From NCBI GenBank assembly GCA_037951105.1, contig JBAMJV010009023.1:1-64000 (forward strand): DNA of 64,000 bases, written 5' to 3'. Of this stretch, positions 30,012 through 41,699 are shown one piece after another; the first letter of the stretch is position 1, and every line of letters starts with the position of its first letter. The DNA is from Echinarachnius parma (Eukaryota > Echinodermata > Echinoidea > Clypeasteroida > Echinarachniidae). A program made the translations under genes and the position numbers. The notes beneath the pieces are model-generated. The model had not been told where the DNA came from. It ran no database searches and saw nothing but the letters and a program-made list of their open reading frames with translations.

Positions 30012-30831
30012 ACTATAGCTCTTTATATGTTTCTTTGTTGACCCATTCAAAAGGGCGTTAGTATTCTTTTCTAAAAGATGAATCAACTATTCACTATTCA
30101 AGGACAATTGGGTATTTCTAAAAGCACACTTATAATCGTATTATATACACCAACACCCTCGGTCTAATGCCGTTCGATTACTGTATTGCAAAAAGAACGG
30201 TACGGACATATCTTTACGTGAAAGTGTCGAATGCATAATTATAATGTTTTTACCATAAAAGGGATCTAGTAACATTGTCCAAATCCTCAAAACTTACTTG
30301 GAACTCTAGCGGTTCTCTCACACATTGTCATATTTATATTAACAATAAATGCACAGGACAGGTTTCGTTTTTTTTCTTCAAATTTCTAGATGTGTTCAGA
30401 TGTTAAACGGTCTACGGGATAATTTAAGCCGTGTACAAAGTAAGTGCAATGAGTTATAGTGGATATCACTTTGCATTTTTGCTCATTTCTCCGCAAAAAA
30501 CATCCAATTAACGTGAAATGTTCACACATTACATATCAGATTACACAAATACACATATTATTAATCACTCATCACTTCTTGCACTTGTAAACAAAGTTAC
30601 TAGATCCCTTTAAACAAATGTAAATTGTCTTTGGAAGTGTCTTTCTGTTGATTATGAATAACTTCACATAAATACCGACCCTCTAATGATCCATGAATCG
30701 CAACGTTTTTTTTTGCGTAGCTGTATTCATTTGTAATTTATTGTCAAATGGTATGCATTTCTATACCAAAATAACAATACCTTTCTCACAGAATTTAAAC
30801 ATACATTGAAATAGGTAAAGTTTCTACATGC

Positions 30832-30977
30832 AGGGGCCGCGGAACGGGGGGGGGGGGGGGGGGGGGGGCTTTTTCTGGCTTAAAACAATAAAAATACATA
30901 AGCATACAATAACAATTATTATAACAATTAAAATGTGGTCAGCCCCTTCATTTTCAAAACCTTTCCGCGGCCCCTGA
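30832..30977. mobile_element. Small element with 'AGGGGCCGCGGAA' inverted ends
   Basis: AGGGGCCGCGGAA at left and TTTCCGCGGCCCCTG at right enclose a poly-G run of about 20 and AT-rich sequence. About 145 bp. Confidence 0.7.
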
Positions 30978-32027
30978 CATGAAAAAAAACAATGCACATT
31001 ACGTTTCGAGCTAGAAATAGATAAACAGTAAACATGAATAATTACTAAAATAGTGCATGAAGTGGCGTAATTACATACTAATTATAAATATAACAGTGTT
31101 AACAAACGACAAACAAATCTTAAGTCATCATTATATACAGTTATTCCGACGAATGGAAAATGCAGATGTAAGTAACACAATCAAAAAGATCTTTCGTTTA
31201 TGAATCGAACGAAATGTGTATCAGATTGACAATCTCATATCAATGTAATTAAAGTGTTCCATCAACTTTGTCAAATTCAACCAAAATCACCTGGAGCTAA
31301 TTAAACATTGTCGCGTTGTTTGGCTTTTGGTATAAAGCTAGAGAAGAATGATATCGGTTTTGATTTTTCAAATGTCTCCATTTGAATTATGGGGATTTGT
31401 ATGATCGAGTAAGCAGCGTACCGGAGCACTTTTCAATTGTGGTGAAATCACTCGATTATACACCAGAACAAAATTAAACTATCACACATCATTCAGAAAA
31501 ATCTTAAATGAAATGATTGATAATATGATTGAAGTCCAAAATTTCACTCTTTGAAGAAAAAAAATATGTAAATTCATGGATCATTTTTCCTCAAACTGCC
31601 CATAAGGTCAGTGTACGGTATTACGGATGTGGATCAAGCCTATTTACAACTGTAGCCATCCGTTCCTGCTCTATAGGCTGAAAACCATCCCTGTTACCAT
31701 GACAATCGAACCGCATCCCCGGTTAGTAACCTGTGGTGGAACAAGATGGAAGATACAAACGGTATATAAATTAGATGTAAGCTCATTACTACTGATGAAT
31801 GGGGCCGCAATCTTTATTACCGATTCGCAGGCCTATATAATATGAGCGAGGACTAATCATTTTAATTGTATGTAATACGGGACTGGGTGCTTTCATATAA
31901 CGAATTTGCAACATCGAACACGGAATGATAGGTACTTTACCGTGTAGCTTGGCTACTTAGTTTCTGATTAATGCACCCAACAATGCAGAATTAGACTTAA
32001 CGATGGCATGCATACGTTATTATGAGT

Positions 32028-32270
32028 CAGTGGCATAGCGTGGTCGGACCATCGATATTATGTATTTTTGTTTTATATCGATGGGTCGGACTTGATTGGG
32101 GGGGGGGGGGGGGTGGGGGAGGTGAGGGGGTCACGTGAATTATTTTGGGGCACTGACCTTATGTGATTTTTTTCTTTTCACATATTCCCCTCATGTTTGA
32201 ATGTTGTATTATTATTGTTGGGGGGGGGGGGGGGGCGAGTCCCCCGTGCCCCGGCGAAGCTACGCAACTG
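32028..32270. mobile_element. Repeat 'CAGTGGCGTAGC', copy 1, with poly-G runs
   Basis: Starts CAGTGGCATAGCGTGGTCGG and ends with GCGAAGCTACGCAACTG, an inverted terminal motif. It includes two G-runs. It is related to 35069-35235, which has CAGTGGCGTAGCTACGG and GACCACGCTACGCCACTG ends. Confidence 0.65.
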
Positions 32271-32902
32271 ATGTTCTGAGTAATATTGCCTTCATTATAC
32301 ACATTGCACTGACCCCGGGCCGCTCGAAGTATTAACGATCGACGCCCTAATTTTGATGAATTAAAACGTTGATATCGCAATTGAGTATTGATTTTAGAAT
32401 TATAATCATTTTGTGATTTATTGACAGTGACAGTGTTCACCACGACTGATGACACTAGACTTTGTATCACACAATTCATATCCTTTATGAAGACTAGTAC
32501 AAACAAAATATACCATTATTATCATTTTACAATTAGGTCTCTGTTTATAATATAAACAAATCATATACGATTATAATTGTAACACTAATATTAATGGTAA
32601 TTTGAACATTTCAAATACCATTTCTAAAAGAAATACGATTATTGTATCATTGTTTGTGTTTCCTTTAATCATATCAATTATGTTATTTAACCTCAGTGAA
32701 TTGTACACTTTCCAAAGCACAATTTCTTCAAAAGAAAGCGATGTTTGTGAGTATAAACGACATTTCCCCCCTAAACAATATATCATAATTGAAATGACCC
32801 ATTGTTTATGATATTTTTTTTTTGGGGGGGGGGGGGTACTTACTTTTATGTTAGGTATATATTAATCATCTAACATACGATTATTACCTATAACTCTAAT
32901 TT

Positions 32903-33017
32903 CTATATGACGTTGCAGAGGCCTCTCTTCTCCTTGTATGGATTGGTCTGTCCAGGGGGAAGTTCCTTTGATAGAAGATAGTCGTCATTTCCCTTCTGCT
33001 CACAGTAAGTCATCAAA
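32903..33017 (-). CDS. G-gamma gene A, exon 2
   Basis: Encodes the last 38 residues, from DLMTYCEQKGNDDYLLSKEL to the CaaX box CNVI and TAG. Confidence 0.95.
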
Positions 33018-36000
33018 CTATAGAAAGAAAATAAATTTAACATTCAGCGATTAGACTTGGGCTCGAAAAACAATTCACCGAAGTATCATAATAAATTATA
33101 ATGATGATGAAGTGATAATGTGGACATAACAGAGGCGTCGCTTCTCATTGTATACGTATTGTATGTCCAGTTAGGTAACTCTTTAGATAACTGGTATAGT
33201 AGTAATTCTTTCTCTGTTCGCAGTATATTTCGTTTCGTTTATTTATTTATTCAAATCAAAGTACAAAAACATCATAATTATAAACTAAAATTCAACCATG
33301 ACCGACATAAACATAATTATGTTTAATGTTATATAGTGGACTTAAAGGGAAATCCATGTACGTGATGAATGGCTCATGGCTGTATTATTGTGTGGTGGTA
33401 AATGTTCCCGAAACTCTCAAAACTAAAAATAGTCATGATATGAACAATTAGAAGGAAATATTCGTCGTAATATCTATTTTAGGGCTTATTAAATAGTTTA
33501 TATCTTTTGGCAGCAGGACTCGTAATAAACACAGGCCCACTGATTTGGGGCCACCAGCAAATTAGCTCCGGGCTACTAAAATGTATCCATGACAAATTTT
33601 ACTTGCCCAACTGGCATGCCTGGGCCGCTAGCCACAATTAACAGACTGTGCATATATCATGATATTCCTTCAACTTGTTTGGGGCCATTGAAATATTATG
33701 ACGGACCAGGAAATTTGATATAATCTCTTCTTTTTGTTTTACTTGGCCGGCGCGGTGCCACTGAGACCCCACTGAGCAAGTTAATTAATTTCTAGCTCTC
33801 TATCTACATTGTTAATGCAATCCGATCTCTATAATTGCTGCAGAAGCAATACAAACAATAATGTTCTATTCTCGTCTTCTGTTTCAGGTTAAAGGTGCAC
33901 CTGTAAAGTGTCAGATATTGCCCAAAATGACATTTGAGACTTCAATCCTATACCAAATCATTGTAAGATATGTCCAAATGATGTGTGGAAGTTTCATTGA
34001 ATAAGAACACTGCTTTTCTGGTTAAAAAAGCGAACATATGGGTCAGCTTTTACAACAAATTACTGTTATGACGTTTATGAGGTTTATGACCGTTTAATAA
34101 CGCTCTTGAGCTGAATGATAGATATTGTCATACTAAAGGGGCATTTGAAAAAAATCTAACCCTATTTTATTCTTCCCTTACCATAAGCTAAACAACAGGG
34201 TAGACAGGTAGAAGAGAAACGAGGAAGCTCCAAGTAATTTGTGTGGAGTTAGACACTTTAATTACAGGTAAAAGCAAATGAAATCGACTCGTTTCAGCTT
34301 GTGTATAGTAGAAGAACGGTTTTCGAAATGTAATCGCGGAGGTGGAATTGAAGTTCATTGTTTATGGTAAGGCATCGCAATGGCTCCATATGTAATGCCA
34401 CGCATGTAAATAATATCATGGATGTAATACACCTTCTCTTTGTGAAGAGCTTACTTCCAAAAGGCGCTAAATCCACTTTCCATAAAAATGAGTTAACTAT
34501 AATTATCAGAACATTGATATGTTACGTAGCTATCTATAAATCAACATTTTTGGGCAAATTGCACAATTAACATTAATATATTGAACGTTCCAAAAGGCGC
34601 TAAAACCACTTTCCATACAAATGAGTTAACGATATCAGAACATTAATATGTTACGTAGTTATCTAGAAATCCAAATTTTAGGACAAATTATACATTCAAT
34701 ATGTAAAATAATATGGAATATTCCATTTCATATTCCAATAGGCATGTGTACAAAGTTGGACTAAACACCTGCTTTTCTCCAATATTGAAAAGGTAGATTT
34801 AGCGCCTTTTGGAATTCACCTCTTCATAATGTGCTCAGATAAAGCAAGTTGACGAGATCCAAAGTCTGAAATGTATCTCTTATCGCAAAACTTTAAATCT
34901 CGTTAACGGCTTATTTTATTTGTTTGTCTAATTGGAGTTGCATGGTTTGCTGTGGCCGAGAGCACGATCATGACCCAGGACCAGACCTAGTTCCACTGAT
35001 CTCTAAATATGCTTGTGTAATCCTTTACAGATGAATGAGTAAAGGTGGTATGTGTGCTCTGTATACGTCAGTGGCGTAGCTACGGGGGGGGGGGGGGGGG
35101 GGGGCACGGGGGGGCACGTGCCCCCCCAATAATTTCGAAAAAACAATAGAAAACATAAGGGGCCATTTTTTGAAAAAAACAAAGAAATACATAAGGTGTG
35201 CCCCCCCCAATCAGTCCGACCACGCTACGCCACTGGTATACGTTATGTTAATTTTACGCAATTCTAGCATATTGACATCAATGAGTTAGAGCCAATGTTG
35301 CTAATTATCATGGTAAATGTCGCTGGTCCGTAATCGGGCCCCTGCCCCTGGTGTCTATTGGATTTCGTTTCCACACGGTGTTTATGTGTGCGTGCATGCA
35401 TGTCAATTCAGTTTGTAACGAATGTATTCACCAATTTCGACAACAAGTACGAATAATAAATAACGGGTAAAGTATACATTACTTTTTTATGCTATGAACT
35501 TAAATGACCCGGACATTAAACATATATTGCCTTAAAATGTTGTATTAACTTTAATAATGCGCTTACTTTAGAAAAAGCATAAACTCAATCATCCACTGCA
35601 TTTGTGAAAATCCCCATTAATTCACCATCAATTACACAACTTAAAAAAATGCTCCCTTAATTATATATGTATTTGACTTAAACAATTTACTGTAGTAATA
35701 TTTTACTCTGTAAAATGTAACATGTGTGATGTGATATAATAGGTTTTCAATCATGAATAGCAGTGTAACAATAATAATAACAAAAATAAAAACTATAGTT
35801 TATTCATGATAATGTTTCGTCCATGCACAACAGACTGTACACATTGGTGTTTCGGAATGCCAGATACAGTAATTACTCTGCCAGCATATCCAAACTCGCT
35901 ATATAAACGACGATCATTTTAGATACCAATACCACAACTACTTTTATACTTCTTTCATCGCGTGTTGCAATTATAATGATGTGTTTTTGTTGTATTAATT

Positions 36001-36903
36001 AAACGGTTATACTCATTAAAATTATGAGTGTAATAACAATGTATATATAAATCGGTATAAAATTACTACCCTGCCAGGAGTGCCAGCACATACCAAACTG
36101 GCTATATAAACGACGGTCATTTTATTATTACCAATACCACAACTACTTTTATACTTATTTCATCGCGTATTGTAATTATAATGACTTGTTGTGTTATTGT
36201 TTGGCCAATTTAATTGATATAGGCTACTCTTTATAAATATTAACATAATAACAATGTATATAATTGGTATAAAATTACCACTCTGCCAGTATATACCAAA
36301 CTCGCTAAACATAAACGACAATCATATTTATATACCATTACCGAAACTACTTTTTATACTTCTTTCATCACGTGTTATTATTATTATAATGTTGTGCAAT
36401 TTTACCAATTACAAGAATAATATACTCCTAGTTATGAAGATCATAACAATTTAAATAATAAATATAAAATCGTCATTGTTATTTAGTAGTAATGTTATTA
36501 TCATCACACTGATCATCATTATCAGTATTATCATGGTTATTATGTTGTTATGTCTATTCAGCATATACCCATTCAGGCCACTCTTATAACTATTATAATA
36601 AGTTATTATAACGTATAACTTGATTGCATGACTTATTCTACGGTATCCACGTGCAACTATGTAGTTCGTAGCTGATCAATCGCGTCAGTACAACCAATAT
36701 GTGTCATTTATATACAATTTATCGTATAAATATTATCGTTTTTGATACTAGTAAAATCCTTTTTTAAAGTTTATATAATGTAACATGTTATATACTTACT
36801 CTGAGCAGACGGTCGATAGCTTTACTCTGTCTATTCTCAGTTCTCTCTGGAGCTGGTCCACTGTTTTATGAAGTGCGATTTGCTGTGTGTTGTTTGTCGA
36901 CAT
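32903..36903 (-). CDS. G-protein gamma subunit, gene A (2 exons, 72 aa)
   Basis: Membrane-anchored gamma subunit of heterotrimeric G proteins, obligate partner of G-beta. Exon 1 is 36903-36800, exon 2 is 33017-32903; GTAAGT donor, CTATAG acceptor, split codon in phase 2. The protein begins MSTNNTQQIALHK, continues DRVKLSTVCSDLMTYCEQ and ends NPYKEKRGLCNVI. Length (family usually 68-75 aa), the VKLS...DLMxYCE helix, the DDYLL and the NPYKEKR motif are all diagnostic. CNVI is a CaaX prenylation box; Ile in the last position usually favours geranylgeranyl. The 3.8-kb intron holds a decayed copy of exon 2, and a sister gene lies upstream on the same strand. I cannot say which vertebrate paralogue it matches best. 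Confidence 0.95.
33132..33226 (-). pseudogene. Decayed upstream copy of G-gamma A exon 2
   Basis: Lies 115 bp upstream (minus direction) of the real exon 2. It retains TACTGCGAACAG (YCEQ), ACTGGACATACAATACG (compare CTGGACAGACCAATCC) and GACGCCTCTG near the end, so most of the exon is represented. An in-frame stop and length changes make it non-functional as a whole, and no clear acceptor remains. Confidence 0.8.
34457..34813. mobile_element. MITE 'AAAGGCGCTAAATCCACTT', copy 2
   Basis: CCAAAAGGCGCTAAATCCAC at the left and TTTAGCGCCTTTTGG at the right. About 130 bp of the left part (from CCAAAAGGCGCTAAA, with TGTTACGTAG inside) is tandemly duplicated at 34590. It lies in intron 1 of G-gamma gene A. 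Confidence 0.85.
35069..35235. mobile_element. Repeat 'CAGTGGCGTAGC', copy 2
   Basis: Perfect inverted ends (CAGTGGCGTAGC / GCTACGCCACTG), with a G-run of about 21 and two C-runs inside. It is the same family as 32028-32270, which also shares GGTCGGACT next to the end. Confidence 0.75.
35240..36790. other. Intron of G-gamma gene A
   Basis: AT-rich. Around 35860-36450 there are three diverged tandem copies of a roughly 190-bp unit (CTCGCTATATAAACGACGAT, ACCACAACTACTTTTATACT, TTTCATCGCGT), at about 35890, 36090 and 36290. They do not resemble an exon. Confidence 0.6.
36800..36903 (-). CDS. G-gamma gene A, exon 1
   Basis: Encodes MSTNNTQQIALHKTVDQLQR and ELRIDRVKLSTVCS, the N-terminal helix that pairs with G-beta. 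It ends in phase 2 before GTAAGT. Confidence 0.94.
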
Positions 36904-38854
36904 GGCTGCGGCTAATTGTACTTTGCGGTATGAAATGAAATGATTTATGAAATACAATCAACAGATGCAAGTAACTTTACATAAGTCCAAGTCCGTATAT
37001 AATTTTATTCAAATTGTTTATGTATAATATGAACACTGGAACATTACAATAACAACGCGAGTATATTATGCATAGTAATGTTCACGAGTGCAGAATTGAA
37101 ATTCGATAGCGTCCAGCTGCATGTGATGATCATCGATGTTTGATTTAAAAAAGAAAATCAGAGTTAAGTTGAGCTAACTTCGTCTGGCTATCGGCCCAGT
37201 TCGTTGAATTTAAAGTCAATTTTCAAATCTTCAAATTCTTAAAAAGAAGCATACAGTCCTTGGGTGAATTATATATACCACATTTTGTTATCCGTGCGGC
37301 TTTCCGTATGGTAGATTTCGCTATGCTAAAACTGCATCACATCAACATTGATCAGTGCATGGAAGTTAATCACGATATTGAGAGATCCGAAAGCTGGTGG
37401 GGTTAAAGTACAAATTTTAAACAACTCGCTCCAGACCAATTACTATTTAAAGATTGGTTTGTTTGTGTTTACTCGTTCGTACTCAATGGAAATAGAGCTG
37501 ACTAATAATTGGGGTAGAAATCCTTTTCAGAAGTAAATTCCAACATATGAAATAGAGAAAGAAATTTTAGATCAGATTTTACCGCCCGCGTGGATGTGCA
37601 TTGGTGCATGTGCCTGTCGGTAATATATATAAAACTATTATTATGTAGACAATTCATGATTTATGGGGTGAAGTAAATAAACCGTTGATCTGAATTACCA
37701 GATAAAGTATACCTTATGCGTGTTGTTTATCCTTTGTTAATAATGAATCCGCCGTGCGGATAATTTAATGATTGACTAAAAGTATATTATTCTAATTGTT
37801 GTTAAATTTTTCTATATGAACAGAAAAAGAGCTGGGAGTAATAATCTATACATCATTTGAGAAAAGTTGTAAATATAGCTGATCACTCAGACATTTTTTG
37901 GTATCCTATTTTAATCAACTTAAAGTATTTAATATTATATTCAATGTTACATTTATACTAATTTCAATTGTATTTATGACATACATGAAAACTGAAGTCT
38001 CAACTAAAGCAGGCGTTACTACATCTAGGGATTCATAATATCTATGAGTAACACTATTATAATGCAAAGAGCTCTATATCGCATGCAGCTTAATTAACCC
38101 ACGGATACTATAGCAGTATTCATAATTAGTCCAAAGAGATGTAGTGAGTGGTCCGTAATACACGTGTGCTATATAATTATGATTAGTTGATGCATCAAGC
38201 TTAATTGTTATCATGCGTAGGGCAAACTCTAATCCTCTTAATTCTCATCTGAAATCAATTTCCAACATACATGAGACACCCGCTCAGGAACTATGTTTGC
38301 CTATTTCGGATAGCTTGTTTGTATTATGTACTTTAGATTTCGCAATGTGTATCATACTCTTTACAAACTCTCATCGTCTTAATTTCATTCTCTCTCACAC
38401 CCCACCCCCCCCCCCCCCCTTCCATCCCTCTCCTCATCTTATATACCCCTGTATAATTGGTTGACCTCCTCCAAATTCCCCCTTCTCCCCAGGCCTCCCC
38501 CTTCCCTCTTATCTTGTCCCTCATATCCCCCCTCGCTCGCTCTTTCTTTCCATCTTACTACCCTCTTTTTTAAAACCTTACCATCATTGATACTCATGTC
38601 GTGGAAAGGGATAGCTAGTCGTGTACAATGAACAGATGAACGGACAGCAAATTGCAATTATGTGTATAATTGATATTCTATAATTATATAATATCGTCGT
38701 TTTTATTAAAAACACAAATACAATATTATTATTCAACTTACAGTGATTAATGTTTACATAAATTCACTGAATGGATTTAGACTATATAGATTCAATAATG
38801 AAGTTACAATAAAATTTAATGATGCTTGTCTAGTGCGACTATACTAATAACACC

Positions 38855-39041
38855 ATAGACCGCTTCTGTAATGTATGCAAATAATATGCGTACATGTATG
38901 ACGTCAGACTCCCTGTTGTCAAGCTTAACAATTATAGTAACTACGTCCGGCAAGCTAGCTTGTCGGACATGGTTACTTTTGCCGACGAGGAGTCTGACGG
39001 CATACGCATATTATTTGCACACATTACAGAAGCGGTCTATA
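38855..39041. mobile_element. Foldback MITE 'ATAGACCGCTTCTGTAATG'
   Basis: ATAGACCGCTTCTGTAATGT at left and CATTACAGAAGCGGTCTAT at right, with a second inner pair GTCAGACTCC / GGAGTCTGAC. Nearly the whole 187 bp can fold. It gives two overlapping open frames that are not genes. Confidence 0.85.
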
Positions 39042-39181
39042 ATTTGGTCAATCACCAACAAAAATATGTTCTGTATGTCATGGTTGATGGCGCTATTTCA
39101 CTTATCACATCCTGCCTTTGTAATGTTATTGATCGACAAGGTAACATTTCTTGTAATAACAAACAAATTAAATGAATCTTG

Positions 39182-39293
39182 TGGAAAAGAACGTGATGGA
39201 ATTGAATATGAAAAGAACGTTTAGTTTTTCTACATAATTATGTAGACAAATTGAACGTTCCTTTATCATTTATTTCCATCACGTTGTTTTCCA
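39182..39293. repeat. Perfect-stem hairpin around 'ACATAATTATGT'
   Basis: TGGAAAAGAACGTGATGGAA mirrors TTTCCATCACGTTGTTTTCCA, and GAACGTTTAG..CTACATAATTATGTAG..GAACGTTC forms the loop region. It could be a small foldback element. Confidence 0.7.
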
Positions 39294-40344
39294 TTTCACT
39301 ACAATAATAATACACAATGATATTCATTTAACACCATAGACACACTGACACTTGGATTAACATTTTTGACAAAGATTCTGCTAGGGTCGAATGCTCATTA
39401 GGCCCCATATTGACTCTCATTTTATTACAAATTCGATTTTTTATTTTGTGTGTGTGTGGTTAATTAATTTTCAGCAGTAATTTTCTTCATTCACCTAGGA
39501 TAACACAGTATGGCTGTATATCTTCATCATGTATGAATACATCACAGGTAGTAATTTTAAAGTGTCATTTAAAAACAAATTAAAGTGCAGCTTATTACAC
39601 ACAACAGCTATACTAAGCTTCACCTTTACTTTTCGATTTATATTTTGATACCATACTTACTCACTACAATGTTCCCACGGGTAACCACTTAGTAATACGG
39701 CGGTGTAATATCGACCCCTATAATTATTGTCCATTATTCAAGCTTGGCATGGTACCGGTTGTATTGGTATTAAAACAGCATGTATCGTGTAAATTGGGAC
39801 CGATGATCCTCTAAATTATTGAATGCAAGACAAATTACAAAAATAAATCCACTATCAAAATGGGATGGTGAATTCATAGCTGTGTCAATTTCGATGCAAC
39901 ATTGCGATTGTAGATTGTACAATATTTCGTACATCAATCCAGTCATGTTCGTTAATTGCTTTATCGATGGATGGTCGTGGTCAAATTGCAGATAAGTTTT
40001 AACAAAAATCATAGCAATGAATGACTGTATACATAATTACATGATTACGACCGACACCATCATCCTTGCAGTCCCGTTTTGAATCATCTTCAGGTATAAT
40101 ATTGGTACGCAAAATTAATACGAAAATTAACTTAATAGACTTAATCAATACTATATTATCTCACTTGTTAACTTGTACTTCAATAAATTTTCCAACGCTA
40201 CCATGCATGGGTATTCTGAACCTGCATTATTTTGCTCGATCCTCAGTGGCATAGTATTTTGTTCTGGTAGATGCTTGGCATAATATTTATTCACGTATAT
40301 ATATTCACAGATATTCACATATAATTGTTTCGTCCTGTCCTATC

Positions 40345-40780
40345 TCAGGGCGCTGAACCCAGGACCTGCAGCTGCTCTGCAAGCTGGAGTGCTATATGTT
40401 CCGGGATAGCCGCTGCAGCTGCTTCACCGTCCCCCTCTTGCAACTGTGCAAGATGTGAACCGCATGGTATGTATCGCCTTTTATCTTGTTTGTCCGTACT
40501 CGGAAACCAGAAACTCATTTCATGCATTTTGGAGCATTTTCTGGTTCCGGGGGGGGGGGGGGGGGGGGGGGGGGGGAGTATGTCCTAGGATATGTCCCCC
40601 AAGATAGATGCAGCTTCACCCCTCGCCCTCTTGCAACTATGCAAGATGTGAACCGCATAATATATTTATCGCCTTCTTGCTTGTAAATACACTGAGACCA
40701 GGAACACTATAGTATTAGCAGTTTTTTTCAAGTCAGCTATAGACGAGTAGGCCTACAGAACCCTGAACCTGCACCTCGAA
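40345..40780 (-). pseudogene. Array of diverged copies of the G-gamma B exon 2 end
   Basis: Downstream (minus direction) of the real exon. 40692-40779 repeats the exon's 3' end and flank (GACCAGGAACAC, AAGTCAGCTATAGACGAGTA, CAGAACCCTGAACCTGCACC; real: AAGTCAACTATAGGAGAGTA, CAGAACCCCGAACCTGCACT). A second, more diverged unit spans 40345-40550; both share CTTGCAACTATGCAAGATGT-like and GTGAACCGCAT words. A poly-G run sits at 40550-40576. Confidence 0.7.
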
Positions 40781-40965
40781 TGAATGGGTTAATCTCGATA
40801 GTGCTGCATTGCCATATGCCCTCATATATTGCAAGGGGAGAGCAATTCATGGTTGCCAACCCGTCGAATAGTCTGGGATAGTAAATACCACGACACACTT
40901 CTTGTCAGTTCTTGACATTCAGTAACTTGTCCAGGAACATTATTGGAGCAGTTTTCCTAAGTCAA

Positions 40966-41101
40966 CTATAGGAGAGTACAGAACCCCGAACCTGCACTTC
41001 GGCGGTAGGGGTTTTGTCCTGATAGAGGCTCGGCACCATCGCTTGTATTCGCTATGAGCAGGTAGTCGTCACGTCTCGTCTTTGTACAGTAAGCAACCAG
41101 C
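40966..41101 (-). CDS. G-gamma gene B, exon 2
   Basis: Encodes ELVAYCTKTRRDDYLLIANT through CTLL and TAG. The acceptor is TTTCCTGCGCAG. The cysteine-containing YC and the DDYLL motif align with gene A. Confidence 0.92.
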
Positions 41102-41653
41102 CTGCGCAGGAAATACAAAGGAGAACACAGACATAATAAACAAACGTTATTATAGCAACTGTACACAATAGGAAATAAAAACGAATAGTCAAATAACTTC
41201 TAATGATGTTAAACAGTATTATTTAAACTATCATCCGTGTAGATAAGACAGGGGGAAATAAAGATATAAAGTAACCATTCGTTCATTGATAATTGTGAAT
41301 GTATCTAATCATTGATCGATTCATACTCATAGAAGAAAACTCTAAATATTAATAATATAATATTGAAATGTTTGAATGCAAACAAATGTTTGATTGATTA
41401 ATTGATTGATTGACTGACTGATTCTCTGACTGACTGACTGACTGACTGACTGACTGACTGACTGACTGACCGACCGACCGTCGACTAACACAAACTGACT
41501 CATTACAAAGATTTGCTAAATGCTACACACTTACTCGTTGCAAGCCTGAGAGACCTTGATTCTATCCAGCTTCGCCTCTCTCCTCCTCTGGCCCACGACC
41601 TCCCTGAGGTGAACTATCATCTCCTCAGCCGTCCTCTCCTCATCGGGTGCCAT
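40966..41653 (-). CDS. G-protein gamma subunit, gene B (2 exons, 84 aa)
   Basis: Second G-gamma gene, 4 kb upstream of gene A in the same orientation. Exon 1 is 41653-41535, exon 2 is 41101-40966, with a 433-bp intron (GTAAGT ... GCGCAG) again splitting the codon in phase 2. The protein starts MAPDEERTAEEMIVHLREVV, has LDRIKVSQACNELVAYC and DDYLL, and ends NPYRRSAGSGFCTLL. The CaaX box CTLL should direct geranylgeranylation. Against gene A it has a longer, more charged N-terminus and an extra 7 residues before the CaaX region. The identical intron phase and position and the tandem order imply gene duplication. Decayed copies of its exon 2 lie just downstream. Confidence 0.93.
41407..41481 (+). 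repeat. (GACT)n microsatellite in G-gamma B intron
   Basis: About fifteen GACT units followed by GACC units, immediately downstream of exon 1 in the minus direction. Confidence 0.9.
41535..41653 (-). CDS. G-gamma gene B, exon 1
   Basis: 39 codons from ATG plus two bases, rich in Glu and Arg, with LDRIKVS as the family signature at its end. Donor GTAAGT. Confidence 0.92.
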
Positions 41654-41699
41654 GGAGCGCACCCTCTAGATCCACCTCTGTTATACCTTTACACTACAC

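Noticed and set aside
32903-41653. Single G-gamma gene with alternative first exons
   Set aside because: A complete second exon with its own acceptor and CaaX box (40966-41101) was found for the distal first exon, so two genes are the simpler reading.
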